A stretch of DNA of 64,000 bases from Peteryoungia aggregata LMG 23059 (GCF_030814435.1 NZ_JAUSUW010000005.1:62001-126000); one strand, 5' to 3'. Shown: positions 44,372 through 52,344, counted from the stretch's first letter. Numbers and translations are program-made. Notes: generated by a model from the letters alone, not told the origin.

Positions 44372-44971
44372 CAGGCTCGCCTCACGTTATTGGTGTATGG
44401 TTGCCCAGTGCTGGTCCTGCGTCAACTGCTCGGAAGGGGGATTACCCCTCACTTAAGCAAACCACAAACGCGGCCCGATTGGGCGCTTGTCAGGAACATT
44501 GGAATGAACTCATCACCACCATCACCGCCCCCCTCCGTCCTCACCATGTCCAGCCGCCAAATCGCATAGCTGACGAGAAGGAAGACGAGATCGTACTCGC
44601 TGATGTTCGGCAGATGCTCGTCGGCCTCGATACCCAACCGGCTGAGTTTTCAGCCCGTTACATCGACGCCAAGGTGAGGAGCGCGAGTGCTTCAATCTCC
44701 CCAAGCGCGAGACCACGATTCTCGTGGATGGCTACTCGGTCGTCCTCCGTGCCATGGAAATCCTCCAGCGGGAGGTGAGGGATCGGCTTGATGCTGAAAT
44801 TTCAGCCGCAAGCGCAGCCCTCCACACGGCCTGAGAACCAACGAGGAATTCACGCGTAAGTACAAATATCTGATTTTGCTGATAAAAATCCGTTGACCGT
44901 CGGAAGCCAGTTGGAGTCTAAGGGTGCTGTTCGGGCCAGAACGGTTCGCAGACACGCTTCAGGAAACAGCA
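44372..44971. other. Region without intact gene, with motif copy 1 and possible decayed coding sequence
   Basis: No intact gene is supported. Two stretches in different plus frames look coding: one up to about 44670 (VLADVRQMLVGLDTQPAEF) and one from about 44640 to 44834 (TTILVDGYSVVLRAMEILQR, ending in a TGA). Together they could be one gene broken by a frameshift, but neither half has a convincing start. The 22-bp motif copy 1 is at 44441-44462. Confidence 0.35.
44441..44462 (+). repeat. 22-bp island motif, copy 1
   Basis: The motif is ATTACC followed by CCTCACTTAAGCAAAC. Copies 2 and 3 at 45383 and 45904 share the invariant core CACTTAAGCAAAC. This copy lies 69 bases upstream of the nuclease gene (on the opposite strand). 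Confidence 0.75.
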
Positions 44972-45145
44972 ATGCAGTTCTCATTCGCCGTTCGCGGCTT
45001 CACCTTAGAAATCGCTTCACGCCTCCCCAGGGCAATTTATGTCAACGCTGGTTCGTACCAGTTCGTGTATGACCGCAACTTCAGCTTTGAACGGGCCGAT
45101 GGCTCGTGGGGGAGCTGGGTGCTGGAGAAGCAACCCACCGTGTGA
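44972..45145 (+). CDS. Small hypothetical protein, 57 aa
   Basis: This is a 57-residue frame with an AGGAAA ribosome binding site 7 bases before the ATG and a composition that looks coding. The sequence is strand-rich with many aromatic residues (YVNAGSYQFVYDRNFSFERA, then SWGSWVLEK). I do not recognise a family; single-domain proteins of this type occur in phage and island DNA. A hairpin AGCCCCTCT/AGAGGGGCT lies 9 bases after the stop (45154-45190), which may end its transcript. Confidence 0.45.
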   Translation: MQFSFAVRGFTLEIASRLPRAIYVNAGSYQFVYDRNFSFERADGSWGSWVLEKQPTV

Positions 45146-45465
45146 TGCTGGATAGCCCCTCTTCGACTCACAGACGACCGTAGAGGGGCTTCGCGCTTTG
45201 GGATGCTCTCTGCCCTGTTGTTGACCGACAGAGCTTTGCGGCCACCCTGAGGGGTGCGCGACGGGCATTGAAACAAACCATCGACACCCCCTCTGTCCAC
45301 CGAGCCCGGATCGTGGATCGCTGGACGCGACCGAAGTCGCCGGATTTATGGGTGTGGTGGCGCTGAGCTGCAACTCTAGATAATTACCACTCACTTAAGC
45401 AAACCCATCGGCTCGCTCACTGCGAATGCCGGCACCGTCACCCAAACTTCATAGGTTCACCACGC
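45146..45465. other. Intergenic region with hairpin and motif copy 2
   Basis: No gene is supported. It contains a 9-bp hairpin (AGCCCCTCT at 45154, AGAGGGGCT at 45182) that may terminate the small gene before it, and copy 2 of the island motif at 45383-45404 upstream of the 94-residue gene. Confidence 0.5.
45383..45404 (+). repeat. 22-bp island motif, copy 2
   Basis: The motif is ATTACC followed by ACTCACTTAAGCAAAC, one base different from copy 1. It ends 61 bases before the start codon of the 94-residue gene. Confidence 0.75.
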
Positions 45466-45750
45466 ATGTCAAACACCTACGCCGTCAACGACACACTCGT
45501 AACGCTTCGTCCAGAATACGTCGAATTTCACCGCCGCGATCATGACGAGGAAACTCGCCTCTTCAATGCGGACGAGGTTATCAATTCTATTGTGTCCACG
45601 GGGCATCCAAACGCAAACCGCGTACTTGAGGACTACCTCAAAATTCAGGGCGACCTCCTCGCATATGGCCGTCAGATGAGCCGTGCTGAGGCCGGAAAGG
45701 ATGCGATTGTCATCATGCTGGAACTGGCATACGGCATTTCCCACGATTGA
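45466..45750 (+). CDS. Small hypothetical protein, 94 aa (paralogue 1)
   Basis: This 94-residue acidic protein shares a pattern with the 91-residue product of the next gene: LFNADEVINSIVSTGHPNANRVLEDYLK here against VLNADAVIALAKSTDTPEARRIYRAYRK there, and both continue with a helix and end in a hydrophobic segment. The two are therefore paralogues. Each is preceded by the same 22-bp motif, 61 and 95 bases from the start. No catalytic motif is visible. The NADxVI plus helical repeats suggest a small regulatory or antagonist protein, but no function is known to me. The ribosome binding site is weak. Confidence 0.6.
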   Translation: MSNTYAVNDTLVTLRPEYVEFHRRDHDEETRLFNADEVINSIVSTGHPNANRVLEDYLKIQGDLLAYGRQMSRAEAGKDAIVIMLELAYGISHD

Positions 45751-45903
45751 TATCGCGCCCGATTAAAACGGACGAGATGTACGGGGCTCTCCTGACATCC
45801 CTATTGTGCGGGGATGAGTTGATACCGGACGGTTTGGCTCGTTCCGGTGTCCGTTAAACTGCGTCAATTCGCAAACTGTTCAGTCCGGAACTCTGCAGGT
45901 TCA

Positions 45904-45925
45904 ATTACCCCCCACTTAAGCAAAC
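45904..45925 (+). repeat. 22-bp island motif, copy 3
   Basis: The motif is ATTACC followed by CCCCACTTAAGCAAAC, with one base different from copy 1. It lies 95 bases before the 91-residue gene. The region 45751-46020 has no other feature. Confidence 0.75.
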
Positions 45926-46020
45926 ACAGTTCGCATCCCGTCATTTGACCGGAGGCAACACGCAACTGCATCAACCTAGAACCTCAACTCAGTGCGCCGG
46001 ATGGGCGCAAAGGATAAACC

Positions 46021-46296
46021 ATGACCGCGTACCGAGAAAACGTAATTTCCCTTGCTGCCGATATGAACTTGCGCCCAGAAGCGAGAGTAATTGATCTCGT
46101 GGGTGAGACGACAACAGTTCTCAATGCTGACGCCGTAATAGCGTTGGCAAAATCCACTGACACGCCGGAAGCGCGGCGAATTTATCGAGCTTACCGCAAG
46201 CGTAAAGTTGAATTGAAGCGGGGCAATTCCTCCATGAATGACGCTGAGTTGAGAGCGGCCGCCATCATGTCCGTACTGCCTGTTCAGTTGGTCTGA
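46021..46296 (+). CDS. Small hypothetical protein, 91 aa (paralogue 2)
   Basis: This 91-residue protein is a paralogue of the preceding 94-residue one (shared LNADxVI core and the following alpha-helical segment; see that entry). It is more basic (RIYRAYRKRKVELKRG). An AAAGGA ribosome binding site precedes the ATG at 46021. The 22-bp motif copy 3 is in its upstream region. An IS3-family element follows 90 bases after its stop and may have truncated a downstream gene. Function unknown. Confidence 0.6.
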   Translation: MTAYRENVISLAADMNLRPEARVIDLVGETTTVLNADAVIALAKSTDTPEARRIYRAYRKRKVELKRGNSSMNDAELRAAAIMSVLPVQLV

Positions 46297-46449
46297 AGGA
46301 ACTAAAGCAGCAAGTTATGAGAGGCACAGTCTGTATCGTAGTGGCCCATTTAAGACAGAAAACCGAGGGGGAGGCTTTGGGTTGTGTGGCCTGCTGCCGG
46401 TTTCTTGGACACCGAGTTAAGGTGCTTCCAATGAAACTGGAGTGCATGA

Positions 46450-46740
46450 ATGCAACGAAGGAAGTTCAGCCGCGAGTACAAGCTTGAGGCGGTGAGATTG
46501 GTTCGAGAGCGTGGGGTCGGCGTTGCGCAGGCATCCCGCGATCTGGATGTTCATGAGAATGTCCTGCGCAAGTGGGTCAGGGAATATGGTTCGGACCCAG
46601 CACAGGCGTTTCCTGGTCAGGGACAGATGAAGCCTGAGCAGCTTGAGATCGAGAGGCTTCGGAAAGAAGTGGCCAAGCTGAAGGCGGAGCGTGACATCTT
46701 AAAAAAGGCCGCCGCCTACTTTGCGAAGGACGTGATATGA
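46450..46740 (+). CDS. IS3-family transposase OrfA
   Basis: This is a 96-residue DNA-binding subunit. The helix-turn-helix (FSREYKLEAVRLVRERGVGV through HENVLRKWVREYG) is followed by a leucine-zipper-like coiled coil (EIERLRKEVAKLKAERDILKKA). It overlaps orfB by four bases (ATGA). In IS3 elements OrfA-OrfB fusion by -1 frameshifting makes the active transposase; here the overlap and the A-rich run AAAAAA in CTTAAAAAAGG near 46700 fit such a slip site. Confidence 0.9.
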   Translation: MQRRKFSREYKLEAVRLVRERGVGVAQASRDLDVHENVLRKWVREYGSDPAQAFPGQGQMKPEQLEIERLRKEVAKLKAERDILKKAAAYFAKDVI

Positions 46741-47597
46741 AGTTCGCGTTCATTGCAAAGCACCGTTCGATCTGGCCGGTGGCATGGCTCTGCGAAGCGC
46801 TGGGTGTATCGCGTTCCGGCTTTCATGCCTGGTTAAACCGCTCTCCGAGCCAGCATGCCCGGTATGACGAGGCTCTGCTCGACAAGATCAAGGACAGCTT
46901 CAAGGATAGCGACCGCACCTACGGCGCACGGCGTGTCTGGCACGACCTCCTCGCCGAAGGCCTCTCCTGTGGTCTGCATCGCGTCGAGCGTCTCATGCGC
47001 GACAATGCATTGAGAGCAAGGCCGAGACGGCGTGGCTTGCCGAAAGACGACGGTGAGCGCCCGGTCATCATGCCGAATGTGCTAGACCGACAGTTCGCGG
47101 CAGCAAGACCGAACCAGAAGTGGGTGGCCGATTTTACCTATCTATGGACGGCTGAGGGCTGGCTCTATGTGGCCGTCGTCATCGACCTGTTCTCGCGACG
47201 TGTTGTTGGCTGGTCGATGAACACCAACATGACAGCCCAGCTCGTTACAGATGCGTTGATCATGGCCATCTGGCGCAGAGGCAAGCCGGATGCGCTCCTC
47301 CACCATTCTGACCAGGGTAGCCAATACACAAGCGAGCAGTTCCAGCGTCTCATGGCCGATCACGGCATCACATGCTCGATGAGCCGATCCGGCAATGTCT
47401 GGGACAATGCCGCGATGGAAAGCTTCTTCTCATCACTCAAAACGGAAAGGACAGCTCGCCAGGTCTACAGGACCCGGGACGATGCAAAGGCGGACGTGTT
47501 CGATTACATCGAGCGCTTCTACAATCCAAAGCGTCGCCATTCGACACTGGGCTACCTCAGCCCTATGGAATTTGAAAACAAGGTGGGATTAGCCTAA
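46737..47597 (+). CDS. IS3-family transposase OrfB (integrase core, DDE)
   Basis: This 286-residue catalytic subunit of the IS3 transposase has an HTH_21 region (about 20-95) and an rve-type catalytic core (about 120-245). The DDE residues are D132 in WVADFTYL, D192 in HHSDQGSQYT and E228 in AAMESFFSSLK, with the typical DD(35)E spacing. The frame is intact and the ends fit the element, so the element could be active. The stop codon falls inside the right inverted repeat. Confidence 0.92.
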   Translation: MKFAFIAKHRSIWPVAWLCEALGVSRSGFHAWLNRSPSQHARYDEALLDKIKDSFKDSDRTYGARRVWHDLLAEGLSCGLHRVERLMRDNALRARPRRRGLPKDDGERPVIMPNVLDRQFAAARPNQKWVADFTYLWTAEGWLYVAVVIDLFSRRVVGWSMNTNMTAQLVTDALIMAIWRRGKPDALLHHSDQGSQYTSEQFQRLMADHGITCSMSRSGNVWDNAAMESFFSSLKTERTARQVYRTRDDAKADVFDYIERFYNPKRRHSTLGYLSPMEFENKVGLA

Positions 47598-47627
47598 CTC
47601 GGTGTCCGAAAAACCGGCAGCAGGCCA

Positions 47628-48165
47628 AACCTCTATGTCTCCCATAACCAGACCTTCAGGTTAAACCTTAATGGTCGCCCCATGGTCCTTCTCGCGACCA
47701 TCCCCACCACCCAATCCCCGCACAGTCTGACTTAGACACTCCACTGCTGAGAGTGCGGTTCTGGCTGTCCTGTTCAAGGGACGGCCTCGCTCCTCGTGGG
47801 TGTGGTGACCCTGAAGCCCTCTCGTCTTTCGCAAGATCGACGGGAGGGTTTTTCGTCCCGTCCCCATCAACCCTCATCACCACAACACGGCAGGAAAACC
47901 CGCGATGGATATCAAGACCATCATCAGCGATGCCGCTCACCACGGCGATCAGTGGTGATGATTGCTCAGCGTCTGGCTTCAGAAGCCTGACCCAGGTTCT
48001 ATCCGGACAGCGCGTTCTCGCTGCCCAATAGTTCTTCAACTGACTGGCTTCCGGTCTCCCCCAAAGGGAACTGAAGGACTGAACTGAACCACGCCATAGG
48101 CTCCCAGCCTCCGCTGGGGGTCTCACTATCCAACCAACACCACACACACTGAAGGAGACCGTCCA
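47628..48165. other. Intergenic region after the IS, no gene supported
   Basis: No intact gene. Overlapping frames on both strands look like shadows. A 17-codon ATG frame at 47905 and a short hairpin near 48102-48118 (CCCAGC-CTCC-GCTGGG) are the only local features. The last bases include the GAAGGAG ribosome binding site for the small frame at 48166. Confidence 0.45.
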
Positions 48166-48321
48166 ATGGACCGTGTCGAAAGGCATACGGCTGCCCGAAA
48201 TATTCGGGGAAAAAATCCGAGAGGGCAGATCAGATATAACGAAACCCACAATCCCCCGGTGCCCCCCATCACAACGAAAAGCACCTCGTCAGGGACTCTT
48301 GACGATCGGATAAGTTGCTGA
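48166..48321 (+). CDS. Possible small basic protein, 51 aa
   Basis: A 51-codon frame begins with a strong GAAGGAG ribosome binding site 8 bases before the ATG. The first half is arginine-rich (RVERHTAARNIRGKNPRGQ) and the second half is proline/threonine-rich. It overlaps the start region of the winged-helix regulator (TTG at 48315, ATG at 48327), so it could be its translational leader or a small co-expressed protein. I do not recognise it; coding character is weak apart from the ribosome binding site. Confidence 0.4.
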   Translation: MDRVERHTAARNIRGKNPRGQIRYNETHNPPVPPITTKSTSSGTLDDRISC

Positions 48322-48326
48322 AAACG

Positions 48327-48731
48327 ATGAGGAAACTGGAGAAAAACGCATTGCACTACCAAGACAAATCCACGAGCCGCCTGACGTCGGAGCTGTTCCG
48401 CATCTTCCGATTTGTCGAGGTACTGCGAGACATGAAGCCTGATATGGAATTGCAATTGGCATCCTTGTTCATGCTCATCGCCATGAGGCAGGGGATCGGG
48501 CAGCACGAACTCCGTCGCTTGATGGACATCAGCCAAGGAGGGGTCTCGCGAAATGTGACAGCACTCACGGCTATCGACAGGCACGGCAAGCCGGGGCTTA
48601 ACTTCGTTGTTCAGCGGCGAAATCCCATGGACGCCCGTTACACCCAGCTGTTCCTCACAGACGAGGGGCATGCCTTCGTCGGAAAGCTGCTCGCAGCACT
48701 TCGTGATAAGGCTGCTTTAGCGTCGAGCTGA
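48327..48731 (+). CDS. MarR-like winged-helix protein
   Basis: This is a protein of about 134 residues with a winged helix-turn-helix of the MarR type: LASLFMLIAMRQGIGQHELRRLMDISQGGVSRNVTAL, then a wing ending in TQLFLTDEGHAFVGKLLAAL. Such proteins often act as phage or island repressors or activators. The start could be TTG 48315 or ATG 48327; the ATG is used here. The last 94 bases overlap, on the opposite strand, the end of the DUF4238 gene. It follows a small basic frame with overlapping stop and start. Confidence 0.68.
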   Translation: MRKLEKNALHYQDKSTSRLTSELFRIFRFVEVLRDMKPDMELQLASLFMLIAMRQGIGQHELRRLMDISQGGVSRNVTALTAIDRHGKPGLNFVVQRRNPMDARYTQLFLTDEGHAFVGKLLAALRDKAALASS

Positions 48732-49678
48732 TCTTCTAGGAAGCTATCCAGTGGGATGCTTTCCATGACCTCAAGATACGCCGGGGCTTGTGCAGCTTGC
48801 AGTGCGAGGAGCCGCCGCATGAGTTGCGGTTCCTTGTCTCTGCCCATGCGGTTCTGCACGAAACGTAGTTGTCGCTCAGAGGAGCCATAGACCAGCTTGC
48901 TGGCCTGCTCCACGGCCTTCTGGTTAGCCATAGTGCCGAGCTTCGGCATGGCTGCAATTCGCTTCAGCATGCCGGAATTGTTGGCAGCTATGAAAAGATG
49001 CTCTGGACCGATCGGCAGCACGAAGTGACTCTCGTCGGCATTCAGCACCTTCGTGTAGGTAGCTGGGCGATCAGAAGTGAGCAGCTCGTTCCCGCTTGAA
49101 AGCGGCGTCACTGCCCATTTCATCCTGCAGAGGATGTCGATCAGTCGCTCGTTGGTGATAATCTTTTCGAGGGTGCGGAGTGCCCTGTCAGGTGCGGTCT
49201 CCATTACTTCGGACGTCAACTGATCGAAAGTGCGGGTTTCCTCTGCAGGTCTGGAAGCGTCGTACGCCCTCCGAAAGGCTGGCGCGAACATGAGGATCAC
49301 TTGCTTCCGCATTTCCTTAACCAAGGGAACGTCCTCGGGCATTCTGCAAAGCAGCGAGACCACGAACGTCGCCCACGCCTGACGCTCAGCGTCCGAGAGA
49401 ACTGCTCCAGAGATCAGCCGGCGCATCGCGTCAGCAGCACGGCTATCAACTGGAGAGAAGAAATCCCTTTCCATTTCCCATGCGCCCACCTCCGCAACCT
49501 CTGAAGCGTAAAGCCGATTCACATAGCCCGTACCACTTGGATGCACACGACGCGGTTTGACCTCTGGCCCGAATGGCCGGCTGAACTCGACGACCCTTCC
49601 TCCGGGCTGAAGTGCCCACTGCTTCAAGTAAAAGACGGGGAGGTAGTGATGCTTGTTGGCTGCCTGCATAGCGAGCAT
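48638..49678 (-). CDS. DUF4238 domain protein
   Basis: This 346-residue protein begins with ANKHHYLPVFYLKQW, the hallmark HHYLPxFYLKxF/W string of DUF4238. The rest is helical with LTSDRPATYTKV, typical of that family's central motif (xSDxPxx). Members are frequent in defence islands and mobile elements; their activity is not established. The start may be 49678 or the internal ATG at 49669. The C-terminal 31 codons overlap the winged-helix gene in antisense. It stands alone on the minus strand. Confidence 0.8.
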   Translation of the reverse strand: MLAMQAANKHHYLPVFYLKQWALQPGGRVVEFSRPFGPEVKPRRVHPSGTGYVNRLYASEVAEVGAWEMERDFFSPVDSRAADAMRRLISGAVLSDAERQAWATFVVSLLCRMPEDVPLVKEMRKQVILMFAPAFRRAYDASRPAEETRTFDQLTSEVMETAPDRALRTLEKIITNERLIDILCRMKWAVTPLSSGNELLTSDRPATYTKVLNADESHFVLPIGPEHLFIAANNSGMLKRIAAMPKLGTMANQKAVEQASKLVYGSSERQLRFVQNRMGRDKEPQLMRRLLALQAAQAPAYLEVMESIPLDSFLEDQLDAKAALSRSAASSFPTKACPSSVRNSWV

Positions 49679-49791
49679 CTTAATCTGCCGGTCGAAGCGG
49701 TGCCAGTGTCAAAGAGGAAGAACTAGAGAGATTTGAACCTGACCGTAGGCCTCCAGAAAGCCGGATTTCTAGCCTTTTTGAGGGAGGCTGT

Positions 49792-50196
49792 CTAGGGCCT
49801 TGTACATGAGTTAGGTAGGCGAGGACGGACGGCCTCAATCGCCGCGCTCCTTGCTTGCCGCGCGCTGCCCATTCTCTTCGAGAGCCACCCATCTGCGCTG
49901 TGTTCTACCGTCGAAAAGACATATCGGCCCGCTTGTCCCACACCGGCAGCATTGACTTCATGGACAAGCGCCTTCTCGCCAATGCGGCGAATCTTCTCCG
50001 CGACCACCGCATAGGGGGTGACAAAGAAAACCACGTCGGGTGCCAGCGGCAGCGACCAGAAGAAGTCGGGCGAAAAAGTGAAGCCTACCCGTACCCGCGG
50101 ACGATCCGACAAAGCCACTTCCGGTGCGTTTGAAGACAACTTCCTAACCACCCAATGCGCGCGTCCAAAATGATCAGCTACCCGAAAGTTGCACAC
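49792..50196 (-). CDS. Hypothetical protein, 134 aa
   Basis: This 134-residue frame on the minus strand has GAGGTGAG directly before its ATG and a protein-like translation (RVRVGFTFSPDFFWSLPLAPDV, VVFFVTPYAVVAEKIRRIG). No signal peptide or clear membrane helix. I do not recognise a family. The ATG faces the membrane-protein gene at 50251, so the two genes diverge from a 54-base gap. The C-terminal 30 residues are basic and low in complexity. Confidence 0.5.
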   Translation of the reverse strand: MCNFRVADHFGRAHWVVRKLSSNAPEVALSDRPRVRVGFTFSPDFFWSLPLAPDVVFFVTPYAVVAEKIRRIGEKALVHEVNAAGVGQAGRYVFSTVEHSADGWLSKRMGSARQARSAAIEAVRPRLPNSCTRP

Positions 50197-50250
50197 ATCT
50201 CACCTCTATACTAAGGAGGATTATTGCGTGTTCATTGGGGGTGGATGTGA

Positions 50251-50694
50251 ATGGCAGAAGTCTGGAAAAATCTTACCATTGGCATTGCCGGATCGCTGCT
50301 CGCAACAGCAATCGCTGCGATAATAATTTTAATTTTTCGGAATTTATTTTCGGCAGAAAGGTACATCAGGAATCAAAATAAAAGCATCATAGAGATAAAA
50401 AGTTATTATGAAAATGTTTCGCTTCTATATCTTGTCACATTGCGCGACATTGTTCTGATGAATGTTCTGTTTTTTGCTGATTCAGCTTTCTGGAATTTCG
50501 GTGAATTATTGATTTATTCATCAGAACTTCAAAGAGAAGTACTTTTAATAAATGCCTCCGGTCTTTTCACTATTCGTCTATCAACGGTCGTTGTGCTAAT
50601 TATCGGCTTATGGATAGCCGCTCGGGCCATAAACCGCATAAATCGCGTCCTGGTTTACTGGCGGCGCCCAGACCGCGCCGGAGACACGTTGTAG
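50251..50694 (+). CDS. Small membrane protein, 147 aa (AT-rich)
   Basis: This 147-residue protein has probable membrane helices at about 8-29, 58-80 and 112-130. Its codons are clearly more AT-rich than neighbouring genes (for example the IIILIFRNLFSAER stretch and ILLI runs), a sign of foreign origin. An AAGGAGGA sequence lies 30 bases upstream, closer to a TTG (50224) that opens an 8-codon frame ending in TGA directly before the ATG, so a leader peptide or coupled start is possible. No family recognised. Confidence 0.6.
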   Translation: MAEVWKNLTIGIAGSLLATAIAAIIILIFRNLFSAERYIRNQNKSIIEIKSYYENVSLLYLVTLRDIVLMNVLFFADSAFWNFGELLIYSSELQREVLLINASGLFTIRLSTVVVLIIGLWIAARAINRINRVLVYWRRPDRAGDTL

Positions 50695-50774
50695 CTTGCG
50701 CCATCTTGCAGCCATCTCGGCCTTCGAATGAAATCAAAAGTAGGAGCGAGTGTTTCCACCCGCCCCCTCAAGGT

Positions 50775-51056
50775 TCACCCGTAGTGCCCCGTTGCCTTCG
50801 TCGCGGTGCCGCCGGTCTTCCCGAAGGAGCCCAAGGCCCCGTCGTTGTTAATCCCCGACGTTGCGATGTTCGTTAGGTGTGTCAGCGGAGAAACCTGCTG
50901 TCGGGCGATATCGTTCTGCGCTGTGATCTGGGTGTGTTTCCCCGCCGTCGCGTAGTTCGCACCCGCAGCCGCCGCGCGATCCTTGGCGTTGGCGATGGAC
51001 GGTGCTCCTTGCCGCTGCTGTTCTGCGACATGGGCAGACGCGGTGTTGCCGCCCAT
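50775..51056 (-). CDS. Possible small protein, 93 aa
   Basis: This 93-residue minus-strand frame has alanine/threonine-rich, helix-and-linker-like composition (IANAKDRAAAAGANYATAGK, then TSGINNDGALGSFGKTGG). A purine-rich stretch precedes its ATG. It could be a small secreted-like or structural protein, or a chance frame in GC-rich DNA. It sits between the AT-rich membrane protein and the larger membrane protein, in otherwise non-coding DNA. Confidence 0.35.
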   Translation of the reverse strand: MGGNTASAHVAEQQRQGAPSIANAKDRAAAAGANYATAGKHTQITAQNDIARQQVSPLTHLTNIATSGINNDGALGSFGKTGGTATKATGHYG

Positions 51057-51416
51057 GCCTTCGCCTTGGCCTTGACGTAGGCGACGGACATCCGAAGTGC
51101 TGACCAGGATTGCCGTGGGTCTTGGCTGTCACCTCAACATTGCACCGACCCAGAACGGAAGGCGTTGCGCAATGCGTTACGAGGGGCTGGAGGGGCTGCG
51201 GTAGGATCACCCCCGGATGTTTTTTGGGTAGCACATATTCGAGGGGATATCTCTGATCAGAAGCGCGCGGTTTCCCCCGTGGCCCGGCCCGGCGGCGATC
51301 CTTTCGATATCCTTGCCATGCCTCCATTTAATTGTGTGATAGCGTCAAGCTCGCTCTTGCGCTGGATCGGGCTGGTATCCGATGGTCTCAGTCGTAGAAT
51401 GCGCGTGAGGGCAACA
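51057..51416. other. Intergenic region, no gene supported
   Basis: About 360 bases with only shadow-like frames. It includes the open upstream part of the next membrane-protein frame (from TTG 51165), which lacks protein character and is not taken as coding. Confidence 0.4.
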
Positions 51417-52211
51417 ATGGAAACGCACACAGACACGGCGACTACAAGCTGGTTGGGGATGGCGAGGGACGTTTCCACAGTGGGGGTATCCGCAAGCCTT
51501 TTGCTGGGCGTCAGCTTCCTGACTGGAACCTGCGCTGCCATCGGCTGGCACACCTTCGGCTATCTGACTGCGACGGACATTGCACGGAGCGCACTTAAGG
51601 TAAGCCCTTGGTTGGTCCTTGCGTTCGCTACTGCACAATTGCTTCGCATTCTGGTCCCGGCGCTAGATTTGCTGTCTCCAATGCCACGCCGTGATGGGGC
51701 GCGTGGTCAACTCAGCTTCCTCCGGTTTCAATTCGTTTATGCGCTTCTCCTCTTGTTTCTCGCGTACCTGTTCCTGAGTGCGCGGTTGTTCAATGGCGTT
51801 GCTGCCCCTCTTACGCTGGCGATGGCTTTTGCCTTGTGGGACTACGTGAACGACACGTTCAAGGAGGGCACTATTGATGCTGCGACACGATTAGCGGCGA
51901 ACATGGCCATCCTTTGCGCTTACGTCGCCAGCGTCGCATATCTCAGCACGTCCAACGGTATTCTCGCAGAGCGGAAGATTGTCCGTGAGATAGTCTGCCT
52001 TGAAAACAGTTGTCGGGATGCAAAAGTAATCGCCCGCTTCTCTGAGGCGACGTTTCTCCAGTGGGAAAATGTCCGGGACATTACCCTGCTGATGAACGGA
52101 GAGATCGTTAGCATCACCCTGAAGCAGGAGCAAAATGAGGGGCCGTGGATAGACCTTCGACCCTACTTCCGTGTTTCATGGAACTGGTTACGCGGCTTGT
52201 TCGGTCTTTGA
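51417..52211 (+). CDS. Integral membrane protein, 264 aa
   Basis: This 264-residue protein has about five hydrophobic segments: VGVSASLLLGVSFLTGTCAA near 18-40, VLAFATAQLLRILVPALDLL near 66-85, FVYALLLLFLAYLFLSARLF near 100-122, AAPLTLAMAFALWDYV near 125-140 and MAILCAYVASVAYL near 163-178. It then has a soluble C-terminal domain (about 190-264) rich in charged strands. I do not recognise a family. The ATG at 51417 has GAGGG before it; the frame upstream to 51165 is probably not translated. It could be a membrane effector or sensor carried by the island. Confidence 0.62.
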   Translation: METHTDTATTSWLGMARDVSTVGVSASLLLGVSFLTGTCAAIGWHTFGYLTATDIARSALKVSPWLVLAFATAQLLRILVPALDLLSPMPRRDGARGQLSFLRFQFVYALLLLFLAYLFLSARLFNGVAAPLTLAMAFALWDYVNDTFKEGTIDAATRLAANMAILCAYVASVAYLSTSNGILAERKIVREIVCLENSCRDAKVIARFSEATFLQWENVRDITLLMNGEIVSITLKQEQNEGPWIDLRPYFRVSWNWLRGLFGL

Positions 52212-52344
52212 TCCAGTCCCACAAGGGCAGGCTCTAGTGACTCACCTGAAAACGTCTCCTGACAGTGTCACACAAGTGGGTATTGCGTTTTGGCACTGAT
52301 GGTGTCACAAGGTCTAAGAGCCTTTTGACCCTCAGGAGATCAAT

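Larger units (their letters stand above)
46387..47627 (+). mobile_element. IS3-family insertion sequence, 1241 bp
   Basis: The terminal inverted repeats are about 33 bp with two mismatches: TGGCCTGCTGCCGGTTT...at 46387-46419 and its complement at 47595-47627. Inside are orfA and orfB of an IS3-type transposase. No 3-5 bp target duplication is seen (flanks GTG and AAC), suggesting rearrangement after insertion. Confidence 0.85.

Noticed and set aside
44472..44487. GAAC-N8-GAAC resembling an SOS box near the nuclease gene
   Set aside because: The spacing is eight, not seven, bases between the GAAC half sites, so it does not match the alphaproteobacterial LexA operator.
44441..45925. 22-bp motif as a minimal CRISPR or inverted-repeat transposable element
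   Set aside because: The copies are 942 and 521 bp apart, all in the same orientation, without terminal inverted repeats or a transposase between them; a regulatory motif fits better.
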